A stretch of 64,000 nucleotides of DNA from Nannocystis sp. RBIL2 (GTDB lineage Bacteria > Myxococcota_A > Polyangia > Nannocystales > Nannocystaceae). Position 1 is the first letter of the stretch; each line of letters opens with the position of its first letter. The position numbers and the translations under genes are program-made. The DNA lies in assembly GCF_026626745.1 (NCBI RefSeq), contig NZ_JAPNJW010000002.1, forward strand, positions 62,001 through 126,000. Direction: 5' to 3'. A model generated the notes under the pieces. The model was not told where the DNA came from. It was given only the letters and a program-made list of their open reading frames with translations, and ran no database searches. Positions 1 to 11,269 of this stretch are shown piece after piece.

Positions 1-34
1 CATGTCGATTCAGACATGTCCATTCGGACTTATG
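1..34. repeat. 14-bp CWTG element, two units (window edge)
   Basis: CATG occurs at positions 1 and 15, exactly 14 bp apart. A degenerate continuation follows, with a GGAC at 26-29. The reverse complement closely resembles the array at 44532-44591. It lies downstream of the stop codon of hutH, which runs leftward, so it sits where a terminator for hutH would be. The left edge of the window cuts the array. Confidence 0.6.
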
Positions 35-88
35 ATGATGGCGCGGCCTTCGTCCGCGAGGCGCTCGGTCGGGGCGCCGGGCGCCGAC

Positions 89-1636
89 TCAGGCGCGGTC
101 GAGCGGCGAGGCGACGCCGGCGGCCTGGCGCAGCTCGCCGCGGACGATCGCGGCGGCCAGGGCCTCGGTCTCGGCGCTGGGGCTGCGGTCGCCGGTCCAG
201 GGGCCGGCGTGGGCGCGGATCGCCGCGTGGACCCGGCGCAGCGGCGCGCTGGTCGGGTGCTCGCGCAGGTCGAGGCCGCGGGCGGCGGCGATCGCCTCGA
301 TGGCGAGCACGCGCGCGAGGTTGTCGACGACGCTCCGCAGCTTGCGGGCGGCGATGGGCCCCATGCTGACGTGGTCCTCCTTGCCGGCCGAGGTCGGGAT
401 GGTGTCGACCGAGGCGGGGAAGCTGAGCGACTTGCACTCGCTGGCCAGCGCGGAGGCGGTGACGTGGGCCATCATCAGGCCGCTCTCGACACCTGGCCTT
501 TCGGCCAGGAAGGCCGGGAGGCCGCGCGAGGTCACCGGGTTGAGCATGCGGTCGGTGCGGCGCTCGCTGATGGTGGCGAGGGTGGTGAGCGCGGCCGTCA
601 TGTGATCGAGCGGGAGGGCGACGGTGCCGGCGTGGAAGTTGCCGCCGCTCAGGACGTCGAAGCCGCCGCCCTCGTGCGCCAGCACCAGCGGGTTGTCGGT
701 GAAGCTGTTGAGCTCGATGCGCACGGCGCCGGCGACGTAGGCGAAGGCGTCGCGCGCGGCCCCGTGGACCTGCGGCATGCAGCGGAGGGCGTAGGCGTCC
801 TGGACCTCGCCGCAGTCGCTGTGCGAGGCGCGGAGCGGCGAGTCGATCAGGAGGGCGCGGGCGACTGCGGCGCTCTCGCGCTGGCCGACGTGCGGCTTGC
901 CGGCGTGGATCCGCGGGTCGGTGGCGGTGACTGTGCCGAGCAGGGCGTCGAGGCTGAGGCTGCCGATGATGTCGGCGGCGGCGATCAGCTCGGCGGCGTC
1001 GCACAGGGCGAGGGCGCCGACGGCCGTGGTGACCTGGGTGCCGTTGATGAGGCTCAGGCCCTCCTTGGGGCCGAGGCGCAGCGGGGTCAGGCCGGCGCGC
1101 GCGAGGGCCTCGGCGCCGGAGATGATCTGTCCTTCGGACCAGGCGAGGCCCTCGCCGATGGCGACGAGGGCGAGGTGGGCGAGCGGGGCCAGGTCACCGC
1201 TGGCGCCGACGCTGCCCTGGCAGGGGACGACGGGGAGGACGTCGCGGGCCAGCATCTGCAGCAGGAACTCGGGGACGGCCGGCGACACGCCGCTGGCCCC
1301 GAGCGCGAGGGTGTGGGCGCGCAGCAGCAGCAGGGCGCGCACGACGTCGGCGGCGAACGCCGGGCCGACCCCGGCCGCGTGGCTGCGCAGCAGGTTCTGC
1401 TGCAAGATCCCGAGCTCGTCGGGGGCGATCTTCGCGTCGGACAGGGCGCCGAAGCCGGTGTTGACGCCGTAGATGATCGCGCCGCCGGCCAGGGCCTGCT
1501 CGAGGTGATCCCGCGTCTGTCGCAGCTCGTCGCGCGCCTCGGCGGCGAGCGAGACGGCGGCGCCGCGGCGGGCAACAGCGTCCACGTCGCGCAGGGCTAT
1601 CGTGTGGCCGATCACGACGGAAACAGGGCTCGTCAT
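89..1636 (-). CDS. hutH: Histidine ammonia-lyase
   Basis: Deaminates L-histidine to trans-urocanate, the first step of cytoplasmic histidine degradation. The 515-residue product matches the usual length of about 510. Residues 145-147 are the Ala-Ser-Gly triad, in GSVGASGDLAPL, that cyclises into the MIO electrophile. The motifs YGVNTGFG (residues 56-63) and DNPL, and the KEDHVSMGP stretch near the C-terminus, are also intact. I chose the ATG at 1636 because the family alignment begins there; upstream in-frame codons encode no conserved sequence. No other hut gene is visible. The gene is divergent from the kinase gene at 1866, with a 229-bp gap holding nothing else I recognise. A perfect inverted repeat at 492-509 (CCTGGCC, TTTC, GGCCAGG) encodes part of FLAERPG. 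A weaker 14-bp-spaced pair lies at 1126/1140. Neither changes protein length. Confidence 0.96.
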   Translation of the reverse strand: MTSPVSVVIGHTIALRDVDAVARRGAAVSLAAEARDELRQTRDHLEQALAGGAIIYGVNTGFGALSDAKIAPDELGILQQNLLRSHAAGVGPAFAADVVRALLLLRAHTLALGASGVSPAVPEFLLQMLARDVLPVVPCQGSVGASGDLAPLAHLALVAIGEGLAWSEGQIISGAEALARAGLTPLRLGPKEGLSLINGTQVTTAVGALALCDAAELIAAADIIGSLSLDALLGTVTATDPRIHAGKPHVGQRESAAVARALLIDSPLRASHSDCGEVQDAYALRCMPQVHGAARDAFAYVAGAVRIELNSFTDNPLVLAHEGGGFDVLSGGNFHAGTVALPLDHMTAALTTLATISERRTDRMLNPVTSRGLPAFLAERPGVESGLMMAHVTASALASECKSLSFPASVDTIPTSAGKEDHVSMGPIAARKLRSVVDNLARVLAIEAIAAARGLDLREHPTSAPLRRVHAAIRAHAGPWTGDRSPSAETEALAAAIVRGELRQAAGVASPLDRA

Positions 1637-1865
1637 GGCGAGGGAGCCTACCCCCGACGACCCCGAACCGTGTGCGCGGCTGCCAGGGAGGTGCCGCACG
1701 CGGCCGACGTGCATGCGGCAGCGCAGGCAAAGGCGCTCGCGGGCGCGTCGGGCCGATCGCGCCGGCGAGCTCGGGTGCTCGCTCCAGCAGGTCGCGGCGG
1801 CGGCGCTCGGGCAGGGCCCTGTCTGCGTTGACCGCGCCGCGCTGCCCGCTTAGGCTGGGCCGGAC

Positions 1866-4061
1866 ATGAAGCGCTGCCCGGTCTGCGGCACGGAGTACCC
1901 CGTGTCTCAAGGCTTTTGCCCGATGGACGGCAACCCGCTGGCCGAGGAATCGAGCGGGCGCACGAACCAGGACTGGCGGGTCCCGGCGCGCGCCCCCGAG
2001 ATCGCGGTCGCAGAAGCTGCGGTCCACCTGGCGGACTCGCGCTCACCCGCGCGCACCGTGGTCGCGTTGCGCCCGCCCGTTGGGCCAGGTCCTCAGGGGC
2101 AGGTCCCAAAGGCCAGCAACGGCGGCGCCGCATTGATGCAGGCGCCGACGGCCGCGGCGGTGCCGGTCGACCAGCCGCTGCCGAACGGGGCGTTCTTCCC
2201 CGCGGGCGGGCTGTCGCGGCCGAAGAGTGAGGCGCTCAAGGCGGCGCCGCCCGAGGAGGCGCTGGTCGGTCGCGTGCTCGACCAGCGCTACCGCATCGAG
2301 GAGCCGATCGGGTTCGGCGGCATGGGCGTGGTCTACAAGGCGCGCCACGTCATCATCGACAAGCCGCTGGCGATCAAGCTGCTGCGCCAGGAGCACGCGA
2401 CGCAGGCCGACATCATCAAGCGCTTCTTGCTCGAGGCGCAGGTGGCGTCGCGGGTCAAGCACCCGAACATCGTCGACATCAGCGACTACGGCCAGATCCC
2501 GGGCGGCACCGCGTACTACGCGATGGAGTTCCTGACCGGCGAGACGCTGGCGGCCCGCATCGATCGCGGCGGTCGGCTCGAGCCGCAGCTGGCGCTCGAG
2601 ATCGCGGGGCAGATCCTGGCCGGTCTGCAGGCGGCGCACGCCGGCAAGATCATCCACCGCGATCTCAAGAGCGAGAACATCTTCTTGTGCGACGGGCCCG
2701 ACGGCGGGCTGCAGATCAAGATCCTCGACTTCGGCATCGCCCGCGTGCGCGACAAGAAGACGCGGCTCACCGCCAACGGGGCGCTGATCGGCACGCCGGC
2801 GTACATGTCGCCCGAGCAGGCGCAGGGCCAGGACGCCGACGAGCGCTCCGACCTCTACGCGTTCGGCGTGATCCTGTTCGAGATGCTGGCCGGGCGCGTG
2901 CCGTTCAAGCTGGCGACCGTGGCGATGGTGTTGTCGGCGCAGATCTTCGACACGCCGCCGGGGCTGCGAGAGGTCGAGCCGGCCGCGCCGGACGTGCCGA
3001 ACATCGAGCGGCTGATCCGCCTGCTGCTGGCCAAGAACCGCGACGAGCGGCCGCAGACCGCGGCCGAGGCGCTGAGCTTGCTGAAGGCGGCGGCCGAGCT
3101 CGACGCGGCGCCCAACTCGGGGCGCGGGCGCCGGCCGACGGTGACGCTCGGCTCGTGGGGTGTGGCCGAGGGCAACGTGCAGACGACGGCTCGCGGCGAG
3201 ACGCCGGTGCCGCCCGCGGCGCCGGACTCCGACGAGCTGGGCGACGCGGCGACGACCCGGGCGGTGTCGCCGTCCGGGCGGATCGAGCGGCGGCCCAGCG
3301 TGATCGTCCAGCACGGGACGCACGTCGAGCGGATCGCCGCGCCACCGACGAGGGCGCAGACCGGCGAGATCCCAGGGCGCCCGGCGAGCACCGGCTTCAT
3401 GCCCGCGCCGCGAGCGGCGAACGGCGGGCCGCCGACGCTGCTCATCGTCGCGGCCGCGGCGAGCATCGGCGCCGCGCTTACGGTGACGCTCTACAAGCAG
3501 TACTACCGCAAGCCTCAGGCGGCGCCGCCCGCCGCGACGGCGCCGGCAGTGCTGCCGCTGCCGCCGGAGCGGGTCAACCTGACCTTCGAGTCCGATCCGC
3601 CGGGGGCCAAGGTGCTGCGCGACGGGGTCGAGGAGCTCGGCGTGACGCCGTTCGTGCTCGCGGTCGATCCCCAGGGGCCGCTCCGCCGATACGTGTTTCG
3701 CCTCGCAGATCACCAGGACACGGCGACCGAGGTCGCACCGGGCAAGTCTCACGAGAAGGTGCGCGTGGTCATGCGACCCCTGCCGCCTCCGGCGCCGCCG
3801 AGCCCGCCCGTGGAGCCGGTCCCCGCGGTCGTGGGCACCTCGCCGACACCGACGCCGCCTTCGCCTGCGCCCACGCCTGCGCCCGCCGATGCAAAGACGG
3901 GCACGAAGACGCCGAAGGGGAATGCCAAGCCGCCGCCGCCGTCCAAGACTCCGGCGACGGAGACCACCTCGGCGCCGCTACCGGAGCAAAAGCCGGTGGA
4001 GCCGGAAGCCGAAGAGAGCGACATCGGCGAGCTGAAGAACCCGTTTCCCAAGAAGAAGTGA
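1866..4061 (+). CDS. Membrane Ser/Thr protein kinase with PEGA-like domain
   Basis: Hanks-type kinase of 731 residues. The N-terminus (residues 4-22) resembles a zinc ribbon with Cys4, Cys7 and Cys18, but the expected fourth Cys is Asp21, so metal binding is doubtful. A Pro/Ala-rich linker follows. The kinase domain runs from about 142 to 410: glycine loop GFGGMG at 149-154, Lys171, catalytic HRDLKSEN with Asp266, DFG at 288-290 and GTPAYMSPEQ. One transmembrane helix lies near 521-544. Outside it are a PEGA-like domain (FESDPPGAKVLRDG) and a long Pro/Lys-rich tail ending LKNPFPKKK. It probably forms a unit with the kinase 91 bp downstream, whose C-terminus carries a similar LK-D/N-PF motif. 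The substrate is unknown. Confidence 0.9.
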   Translation: MKRCPVCGTEYPVSQGFCPMDGNPLAEESSGRTNQDWRVPARAPEIAVAEAAVHLADSRSPARTVVALRPPVGPGPQGQVPKASNGGAALMQAPTAAAVPVDQPLPNGAFFPAGGLSRPKSEALKAAPPEEALVGRVLDQRYRIEEPIGFGGMGVVYKARHVIIDKPLAIKLLRQEHATQADIIKRFLLEAQVASRVKHPNIVDISDYGQIPGGTAYYAMEFLTGETLAARIDRGGRLEPQLALEIAGQILAGLQAAHAGKIIHRDLKSENIFLCDGPDGGLQIKILDFGIARVRDKKTRLTANGALIGTPAYMSPEQAQGQDADERSDLYAFGVILFEMLAGRVPFKLATVAMVLSAQIFDTPPGLREVEPAAPDVPNIERLIRLLLAKNRDERPQTAAEALSLLKAAAELDAAPNSGRGRRPTVTLGSWGVAEGNVQTTARGETPVPPAAPDSDELGDAATTRAVSPSGRIERRPSVIVQHGTHVERIAAPPTRAQTGEIPGRPASTGFMPAPRAANGGPPTLLIVAAAASIGAALTVTLYKQYYRKPQAAPPAATAPAVLPLPPERVNLTFESDPPGAKVLRDGVEELGVTPFVLAVDPQGPLRRYVFRLADHQDTATEVAPGKSHEKVRVVMRPLPPPAPPSPPVEPVPAVVGTSPTPTPPSPAPTPAPADAKTGTKTPKGNAKPPPPSKTPATETTSAPLPEQKPVEPEAEESDIGELKNPFPKKK

Positions 4062-4152
4062 CGGGTCGATCGTGAGGTCCGGGGGCGAATGGCCCAGTAC
4101 CCGGACCGGCCAGTAAGGTGGTAAGCACGCGGGCAGCCGGAGCATTGCGGAC

Positions 4153-5853
<1,701 letters not shown>

Positions 5854-5862
5854 GCCGGCGGG

Positions 5863-5907
5863 CGTGTCCGAACGGGCATGCCCGAACGGGCATGTTTCGA
5901 GGACATC
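5863..5907. repeat. 14-bp CWTG array
   Basis: Units fall at 5863 (CGTG), 5877 (CATG), 5891 (CATG) and 5904 (CATC, one base short). Bases 5877-5894 form a perfect hairpin, CATGCCC-GAAC-GGGCATG. It begins 10 bp after the kinase stop codon and overlaps the longest possible open frame of the next protein, which argues for the later start of that gene at 6022. Confidence 0.75.
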
Positions 5908-6021
5908 GTTCGCAGCGGTGTGCCCGCGAAGGGGGAGGCGACCCCGAAGGCGCGACCTCGCCTGCGAATATTTTTTGTCGCCCGTCGCAATTTCCGGCGC
6001 GGCCGCGGCGACTCCGGAGAC

Positions 6022-6543
6022 ATGCAGGACGTGGTTCCCCGGAGCAGGAGAAGGAGAGCTCGCTGCGGAGACCGAGCCGGTGCGCTGGTCGTGGCGGGGT
6101 CGCTCGCGCTCGGGTCCGTCGCCGCGCCGGCGGGTGCGCAAGAGCCGGCGCCCGAGACCGCCACGCCGTCGGCGGAGATGCAGCGCTGGCAGGGCTTCGC
6201 GCACAATCCGGACCCCGAAGCCGTGGCTCCGGCGACCGAGCTGCAGCGCTGGCAGGCGAAGCGGCGCAGCCTGCAGATCGCTACGGGCCTCTCCGGAGGG
6301 TTCATGGCGGCGACCTTCGTCACAGGCGCGACCCTGCTGGCCTGGTCCTTCTGGCCGCGCCCCTCGGACTGTTGCGACAACGACGCGTTCGGCGAGTCGA
6401 TCACCATGATGGTCATGCTGCCGACCGCCGCCGTGCTGGCGATCCCGACCGGGGTGTTCGGCGCGCAGCTGCGGCGCCACGAGCGGGAGCGTCCGAGCGC
6501 GCGGCTGCGGCTGCTGCCCGGCGGGCTGCAGATCCAATTCTAG
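6022..6543 (+). CDS. Hypothetical membrane protein with signal sequence
   Basis: Not recognised. The open frame runs from 5878, but its first 48 residues would be encoded by a repeat array and AT-richer DNA with no protein-like composition. The ATG at 6022 instead gives a basic N-terminus, then a hydrophobic Ala/Val/Leu stretch ending in APAGAQ, typical of an exported or anchored protein. A short repeated phrase, MQRWQGF and LQRWQAK, occurs about 20 residues apart. Two transmembrane helices flank a short loop with a Cys-Cys pair (SDCCDND). The end is LQIQF, basic before it. It sits 168 bp after two kinases and could be part of their unit; no function can be assigned. Confidence 0.6.
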   Translation: MQDVVPRSRRRRARCGDRAGALVVAGSLALGSVAAPAGAQEPAPETATPSAEMQRWQGFAHNPDPEAVAPATELQRWQAKRRSLQIATGLSGGFMAATFVTGATLLAWSFWPRPSDCCDNDAFGESITMMVMLPTAAVLAIPTGVFGAQLRRHERERPSARLRLLPGGLQIQF

Positions 6544-6547
6544 TTTC

Positions 6548-6621
6548 CATGTCACGAAGGACATGTGTGAATGGAAATGTCGTGAAGGGCATGTCTTTTA
6601 AAACATGCCCTTCGCGCCATG
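6548..6621. repeat. 14-bp CWTG array, six units, between convergent genes
   Basis: CATG (AATG at the third unit) starts at 6548, 6562, 6576, 6590, 6604 and 6618, an exact 14-bp period. Bases 6581-6594 and 6603-6616 pair at 13 of 14 positions around an AT-rich loop (CTTTTAAA), giving a strong hairpin. The array fills the whole gap between the rightward membrane-protein gene and the leftward gene ending at 6622. A bidirectional transcription terminator is the obvious candidate role, but this is inference. Confidence 0.85.
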
Positions 6622-9600
6622 TCATGCGGCCCACACCACGTCGGCGGCGCCGATCGTGAAGTCGAGCTCGGTGTAGAAGGTGGCCAGGGCGGGCACGCGG
6701 GCGCGCTCGGGGTCGCCGCCCTCGGCGCGCAGGCCGAGCTCGCCGAGCAGGCCGGAGCGGCGCAAGATCCGGAGCCGCAGCGCTCCGGGCAGCTGCGCGG
6801 CCACGCGGGGGGCGCCGGCGCGGGTGCACGGGGCCTCGACGATCGCCTGGTAGCAGGCGCGGTCGCAGGCGGCGGCGTCGCGGTACTGCTTGAGGAACAC
6901 CATGCGCAGGCCGCCTGTCCGAAGGGTCAGGGTGAGCGCGCGCAGCAGGCGGAGCTGGCCGGCCAGGTCGACGCCGCGGCTGGCCAGCCAGGCCGGGTCG
7001 AAGCCGGAGCGCAGGGCGTCGGCGAGCGAGCGGACGCGGCTCCTGGCGCTGCCGTCGAGGCGGGCGTCGATCAGCCGCTCCTCGCGCCAGGCGCCGCTGC
7101 GGCCGGCCGCGGGCGGCATCCAGGTGTCGACGCGCAGCTCGACTGCGCCGGTCGGGGCGGTCGGGAAGCCGAGGGTCGCCTGGCCTTTGGGGAAGCCGAG
7201 GACCTCGCGCCCGCCGAGGAGCGCCGCGCCGAGGTCGACCCAGAGATACGGCATGTAGACGGCGACGCCGACGGGCGTCAGCTTGCCGGCCCGCCGCTCG
7301 CACACCGCGACCGGGACGAGGAAGCCGAAGTCGCGCTCCGGGACCACGCCGGGGGCGTCGACGGCCGACAACGCATGGTTGTGCTGGGCGTAGAACACGA
7401 CCGAGGGGCCGAGCGGGAGGTAGCAGCGCTCGGGGTTGAGGCCGAGGTGGCGCTCGCACAGATCGGCGAGCGCTCGGGATCGGCGGCGAGGACCGCGGCG
7501 TACATGGCGGTGGCCCGCGCCTCGTACGGCGGTGAGGTCGACTCGTTGAGCGCGCGCTGGATGTAGCGGGGCCGCTCGCGGGCGGGCGGGCGCAGGGTCG
7601 GGCGCCGCGCCGCCAGCCAGTCGTCGTGCAGCGCGATCGCCTCGCCGCTGATGACCTGGGCCGCGCGGATGCCCGACATCGTCGCGCCCTCGACACAGCC
7701 GAGGTTCATCGGGTTCATGGTCCAGTCGCCGCACAGCACCAGGTTGTCGTAGCCGGAGGCGCCGGGGTCGAGGCGGTGGACGGTGCTGCCGCGGATCGAT
7801 CGCACGTAGCGGTCGGACGGATTGAGGCACGGGCTGAAGTGCTGCCAGTCGAGCGGGTCGGCGCCCGCGTCGGTGCTGACGAGGCGGCGATGATCGAGGC
7901 CGCCGCCGGGCTTCTGCGCGGCCGGCCACAGGTGCGCGCTGCTGGTGCGGAGGTGCTGCTCGACGAGCGTCCGGATCCGGTTGGTCTGACGCGCGCAGTA
8001 GCCGTCGGCGTCCTCGCGGCGGATCGGCGGCTCCTCGTTGTCGTCCATCGCCGCGGTGAGGTAGGCGCAGCTGCCCGCAAGGACATGTCCCGGGAAGCTC
8101 TCGCGCGGCAAGAGGTGGCTCATGTCGGCCCAGGTGTCGAGCGGCATGGCGTAGGGGATCATCACCGGCGGCGGCAGCTGCCAGCCGGTCGAGGCCAGGT
8201 CGCCGCGGAACCACAGCTGCGCCGAAGCGGTGTGAGTCGTCTTGACTGCGCGCACCATCGCCGCGAAGCGCGGGTTGTTGGGGTCGGCGATCATCTCGGC
8301 GCACAGGGCCGGCACCGCGCCGAGGCCGATGCCGAGCAACACGCGGTCGAAGTCGCGGCCGGCCTGGAGCACCAGGGGCTCGCGCGCGTCGGGCCACTGC
8401 GTGCCCCAGTCCTCGAGGTTCTCGCCGCTGTGCGCGAGCGCGTCGCCGTCCTCGAGCTGATCGTAGAGCGGCTCGCTCGGCCAGCAGGGCAGGCCCTTCA
8501 CGTCGTAGAGCGGCTCGTACTCGCGATCGCCCGCGGCTGAGATCTGGCGCCCGAAGACGACCTCGTCGACGCGGCTGCGATCGGCCGACAGGTGCAGGGC
8601 GTCGGCGCGGTGGAAGAAGCGGAACTTGATCCCGCGCGCGCGCAGGACCAGGTACAGCGGCGCGAACACCACGTCGCCCATGCCGGCCTGCATCTTGTAG
8701 AAGAGCGCGCCGCGGTAGGTGTAGAGCATGCGCAGGGTCCAGTGCAGGGCCGTGCCGGCGCCGATCTCCTGGTCGGCCATGTACGCGCCGGCGTAGACGC
8801 CCGCGACCGTGGAGGCGGCGACGGCCTCGTCGCTGGCGCCGTGACGACGCAGCCAGGCGCGGAAGTCCTCGTGGTCGAGGCGGAGCCAGTCGACGGCTGT
8901 CTCTTCGACCAGGCGGTCGGCGATCATGCCGCGGATCATCGCCAGGGTGACGTCGACGGCGGTCCAGGCGACGCGCAGGTCGGGCCGGCGCTCGAGCAGC
9001 GGCGCACACAGGCGCCAGGTCCAGCGCGAGAACGCGAGCAGATGGCCGAGCACGGCCTCGCGGCGCACGACCAGCAGACCGTCGCCGCTTCGCTGGAGGA
9101 ACTCGCCGAGCTCGCCGAGCAGGCCGGCGACGCCGCGCCGCAACAGCCGCAGCGCCGCGCGATCGCTGCGCGGGGCCGCGGAGTTCTTCAGCAGCGGCTG
9201 CTCGTCGAACAGATCGAGGAGGAAGGTCAGCATCTTCGGGATGAGCTCCGCCGGCGTCGGCGTGGCGGCGCCGAGGCCCGGGCGCTCGTCGTTGCGCGGG
9301 AACAGCAGCGGCTGGTGCTGCCACTGCCCGCCGCGCTGCTCCTCGAACACGACCAGAGAGTGGGGATGGAACGCGTCCTCGAGCGTACGCAGGGGGGCGC
9401 CCTCGGGCCGGCCGAGCTCCTCGTAACAGCGGCGCAGGACCGAGAAGGCGTTGTCGTAGAAGCCGTAGAAGAGGTGGAGGCCGTGCTCCTCGATGCGGTC
9501 GAAGCGCCTCTGATTGCGCCCGCTGGCCCCCTTGCCGCCGAGCCGGTGGCCCATCTGATAGACGGTGATGTCGTACCGCTCGCGCCAGTCGGGGCGCGAG

Positions 9601-9683
9601 GTCAACTCGAAGACGGTGGTGAGCGCAGCCATGCCGCCACCCACGACCACGATCCGCTCGGGCTTGCTAAGTTGAATAACCAT
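6622..9683 (-). pseudogene. FAD-dependent oxidoreductase fused to acetoacetate-decarboxylase-like domain, frameshifted
   Basis: The N-terminal part (9683 to about 7475) is an NAD(P)/FAD-binding amine-oxidase or carotenoid-desaturase-like protein. It has the dinucleotide motif VVVGGGMAALTTVFEL at residues 12-27, GHRLGGKGASGR, and a C-terminal FAD motif region NLVLCGDWTMNPMNLGCVEGA. The C-terminal part (about 7475 to 6622) is an acetoacetate-decarboxylase-family domain with RCYLPLGPSVVFYAQHN and EVLGFPKGQATLGFP. The two frames join at the phrase AADPE / ALADLCERHLG near 7465-7485, and adding one base restores a single protein of about 1020 residues. A contracted GG run is a likely cause, so this is either sequencing error or a recent pseudogene. 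Substrate unknown; a lipid or terpenoid is plausible. Two-unit 14-bp elements lie at 6914-6931 and 8070-8087. Confidence 0.75.
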
Positions 9684-9689
9684 CGCCGA

Positions 9690-10020
9690 AGTCAGCGGTG
9701 CGGCGCGGCCTCGCAGATCATCGTCCCTAGACGCGAGGAAAGTCCGTTCGCACAGCGTGCTCCGGAGAGGGCGGTGCAGTCGCGCAGCCGGCCGCGGAGC
9801 GCCGATGTTTCACCGGCGCGAGCGAAAACTCGGCGGTGGCGCAGGGGTCGGGAGTAAGAGTCGCTCCTGTTCGACGGCGCGCCATCCCGTCACCGCGCCG
9901 GTCGAGTCGCGAGCGACGTGACCGGCGGTCCGGATCGAGAGTGTGGTGCAGAGCGCAACGCAGGTTCAGATCTGCACCGCCGAGTGGTTCAAGGCCCACC
10001 CGAAGGCGAAGGCGTGAGCG
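9690..10020 (+). ncRNA. RNase P RNA-like sequence (candidate, possibly degenerate)
   Basis: This 348-bp gap is non-coding. Bases 9735-9746 read GAGGAAAGTCCG, the hallmark conserved region I of bacterial RNase P RNA, followed by CACAG six bases later at about the expected place. CGCCGATG (9800-9807) and GGAGTAAGAG plus CGCTCC (9851-9867) resemble the P7/P8 region and conserved region II. A 7-bp stem, GGTGCAG (9945-9951) with CTGCACC (9972-9978), follows. The conserved 3-prime strand that should close helix P4 (CGGCTT-like, region V) is not visible, so it may be a remnant, a divergent RNA or a coincidence. Both flanking genes run leftward. Confidence 0.35.
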
Positions 10021-10031
10021 GCGGCGAGTTT

Positions 10032-10868
10032 TTACTCGTGTTCCATGGCGCGGAAGAACGCCCGCACGAACTCGAGCTCGCGCGTCGACCATCCCGGCCG
10101 TTCGGCGACGGGGCGCTGGCGAAAGCAGTGGCCGCCCTCGCACAGCCAGCCCAGCTCCGCGTCTTCGAACCAGCGGAGGTGAGGCCGTCGCACGAGCTCG
10201 CGCGCGAGGGCTGCGGCGTCGGACGCTCCGCCCCAGAAGCCGGCGACGAGGCGCTCGGCGCCCTTCGGGTCTTCCGCGATCGAGCCACAGGCGCCGATGG
10301 CCAGGAGTCTGCCGCTCAGGCCGGCAGTGTACTTCTGTGCGACATCGTCGATCTGCTGCACCCGTCGCGTGAGCAGCTCGAGCTCTTCCCAGCGCAGCAT
10401 CGGCATCGAGCCGTCCCCCGCGTCGGCGCCGAGCAGGAGCGGCTCGCTGCGCCCGGGTCCGGCGAGGACGAACTTCACCGCGCCCGGGTGGTAGCGGACT
10501 TCGATCGACCAGCCCGCCGGGAAGCGCAGCATGAGGGCTGCGTCGGGCTCGGCGGCGCGGACCTCGGCGGCGCGGTAATCGGCCCGAATCGCGTCGGCAA
10601 TCTCGGACCAGATCGCACACATCGGGTCGGCTGCGAGCGCGTGCTGGATCGCCGCATCGACGCTCCCGGCTGCGCGGATCTCTTTCAACCGGAGCGCGGC
10701 GACCTGCTTCGTCAGGCCGAACAGAGCGAGATAGAAGGGCGTCCGCTCGAGCGGCGTGTCTTGCTCGACGCCTCCGAAGTGCACGTGCAGGGCCGCGGTA
10801 GACAGACAGAACGAGTAGTGCGCGCGCCAGAAGTCGGCGTGATCGAGGAGGTCGGCGGGCCGCATCAC
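10032..10868 (-). CDS. Hypothetical protein, 278 residues
   Basis: Not recognised. A soluble-looking alpha/beta protein without signal peptide or membrane segment. The N-terminus is MMRPADLLDHADFWRAHY, and the middle contains FPAGWSIEVRYHPGAVKFVLAG, where a strand-rich domain appears to begin. The C-terminal third has RRPHLRWFEDAELGWLCEGGHCF, rich in aromatic residues. The size and composition recall small immunity or regulatory proteins of bacterial polymorphic systems, but no toxin is adjacent and I see no diagnostic motif. The stop codon overlaps a weak hairpin at 10025-10038. Codon composition matches the neighbours. Confidence 0.65.
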   Translation of the reverse strand: MMRPADLLDHADFWRAHYSFCLSTAALHVHFGGVEQDTPLERTPFYLALFGLTKQVAALRLKEIRAAGSVDAAIQHALAADPMCAIWSEIADAIRADYRAAEVRAAEPDAALMLRFPAGWSIEVRYHPGAVKFVLAGPGRSEPLLLGADAGDGSMPMLRWEELELLTRRVQQIDDVAQKYTAGLSGRLLAIGACGSIAEDPKGAERLVAGFWGGASDAAALARELVRRPHLRWFEDAELGWLCEGGHCFRQRPVAERPGWSTRELEFVRAFFRAMEHE

Positions 10869-11237
10869 GCGGCTCGAGGATAGTCGGGTCGGTCGCGGCC
10901 GCGTGCAGAGATCGACGCGGCCTCGCCGTGAGCGCGAAAGCCCGCGATCGCCAGCCGACGCTGTTGCGAAGAAAGTATCTACTCGGCCTCGCCGAGGATC
11001 TCGCGGACCTTGGCCTGGGCCAGGTAGCCGCGGCGCAGGTCCTCGTCGCGCAGGCCTTCGAGGCGGGCGCGCACGGCCGCGGCGGCGTCGGCCAGCAGCG
11101 CGGCCGACTCGGCGGGGCGGACGTCGGCGAGCAGGTGGCCGAGGTGGTGGATCGACAGCACCCCGTCGATCGGCGCCGCGCCGACGCGGACCAGCTCGAC
11201 TGCTTCTTCCTCGAGCGTGCGCGCGGTCGCCAGATCA

Positions 11238-11269
11238 CCTGCTTGTTCGGACAGGCGCGAAAGGACATG
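11238..11269. repeat. Intragenic 14-bp CWTG array, three units
   Basis: CCTG at 11238, CAGG at 11252 and CATG at 11266 are exactly 14 bp apart within the TPR-coding part of the kinase hybrid. The reading frame stays open through it. Confidence 0.7.

Noticed and set aside
10025..10038. CGAGT-TTTT-ACTCG hairpin as a terminator
   Set aside because: Only a 5-bp stem, and it overlaps the stop codon of the leftward gene.
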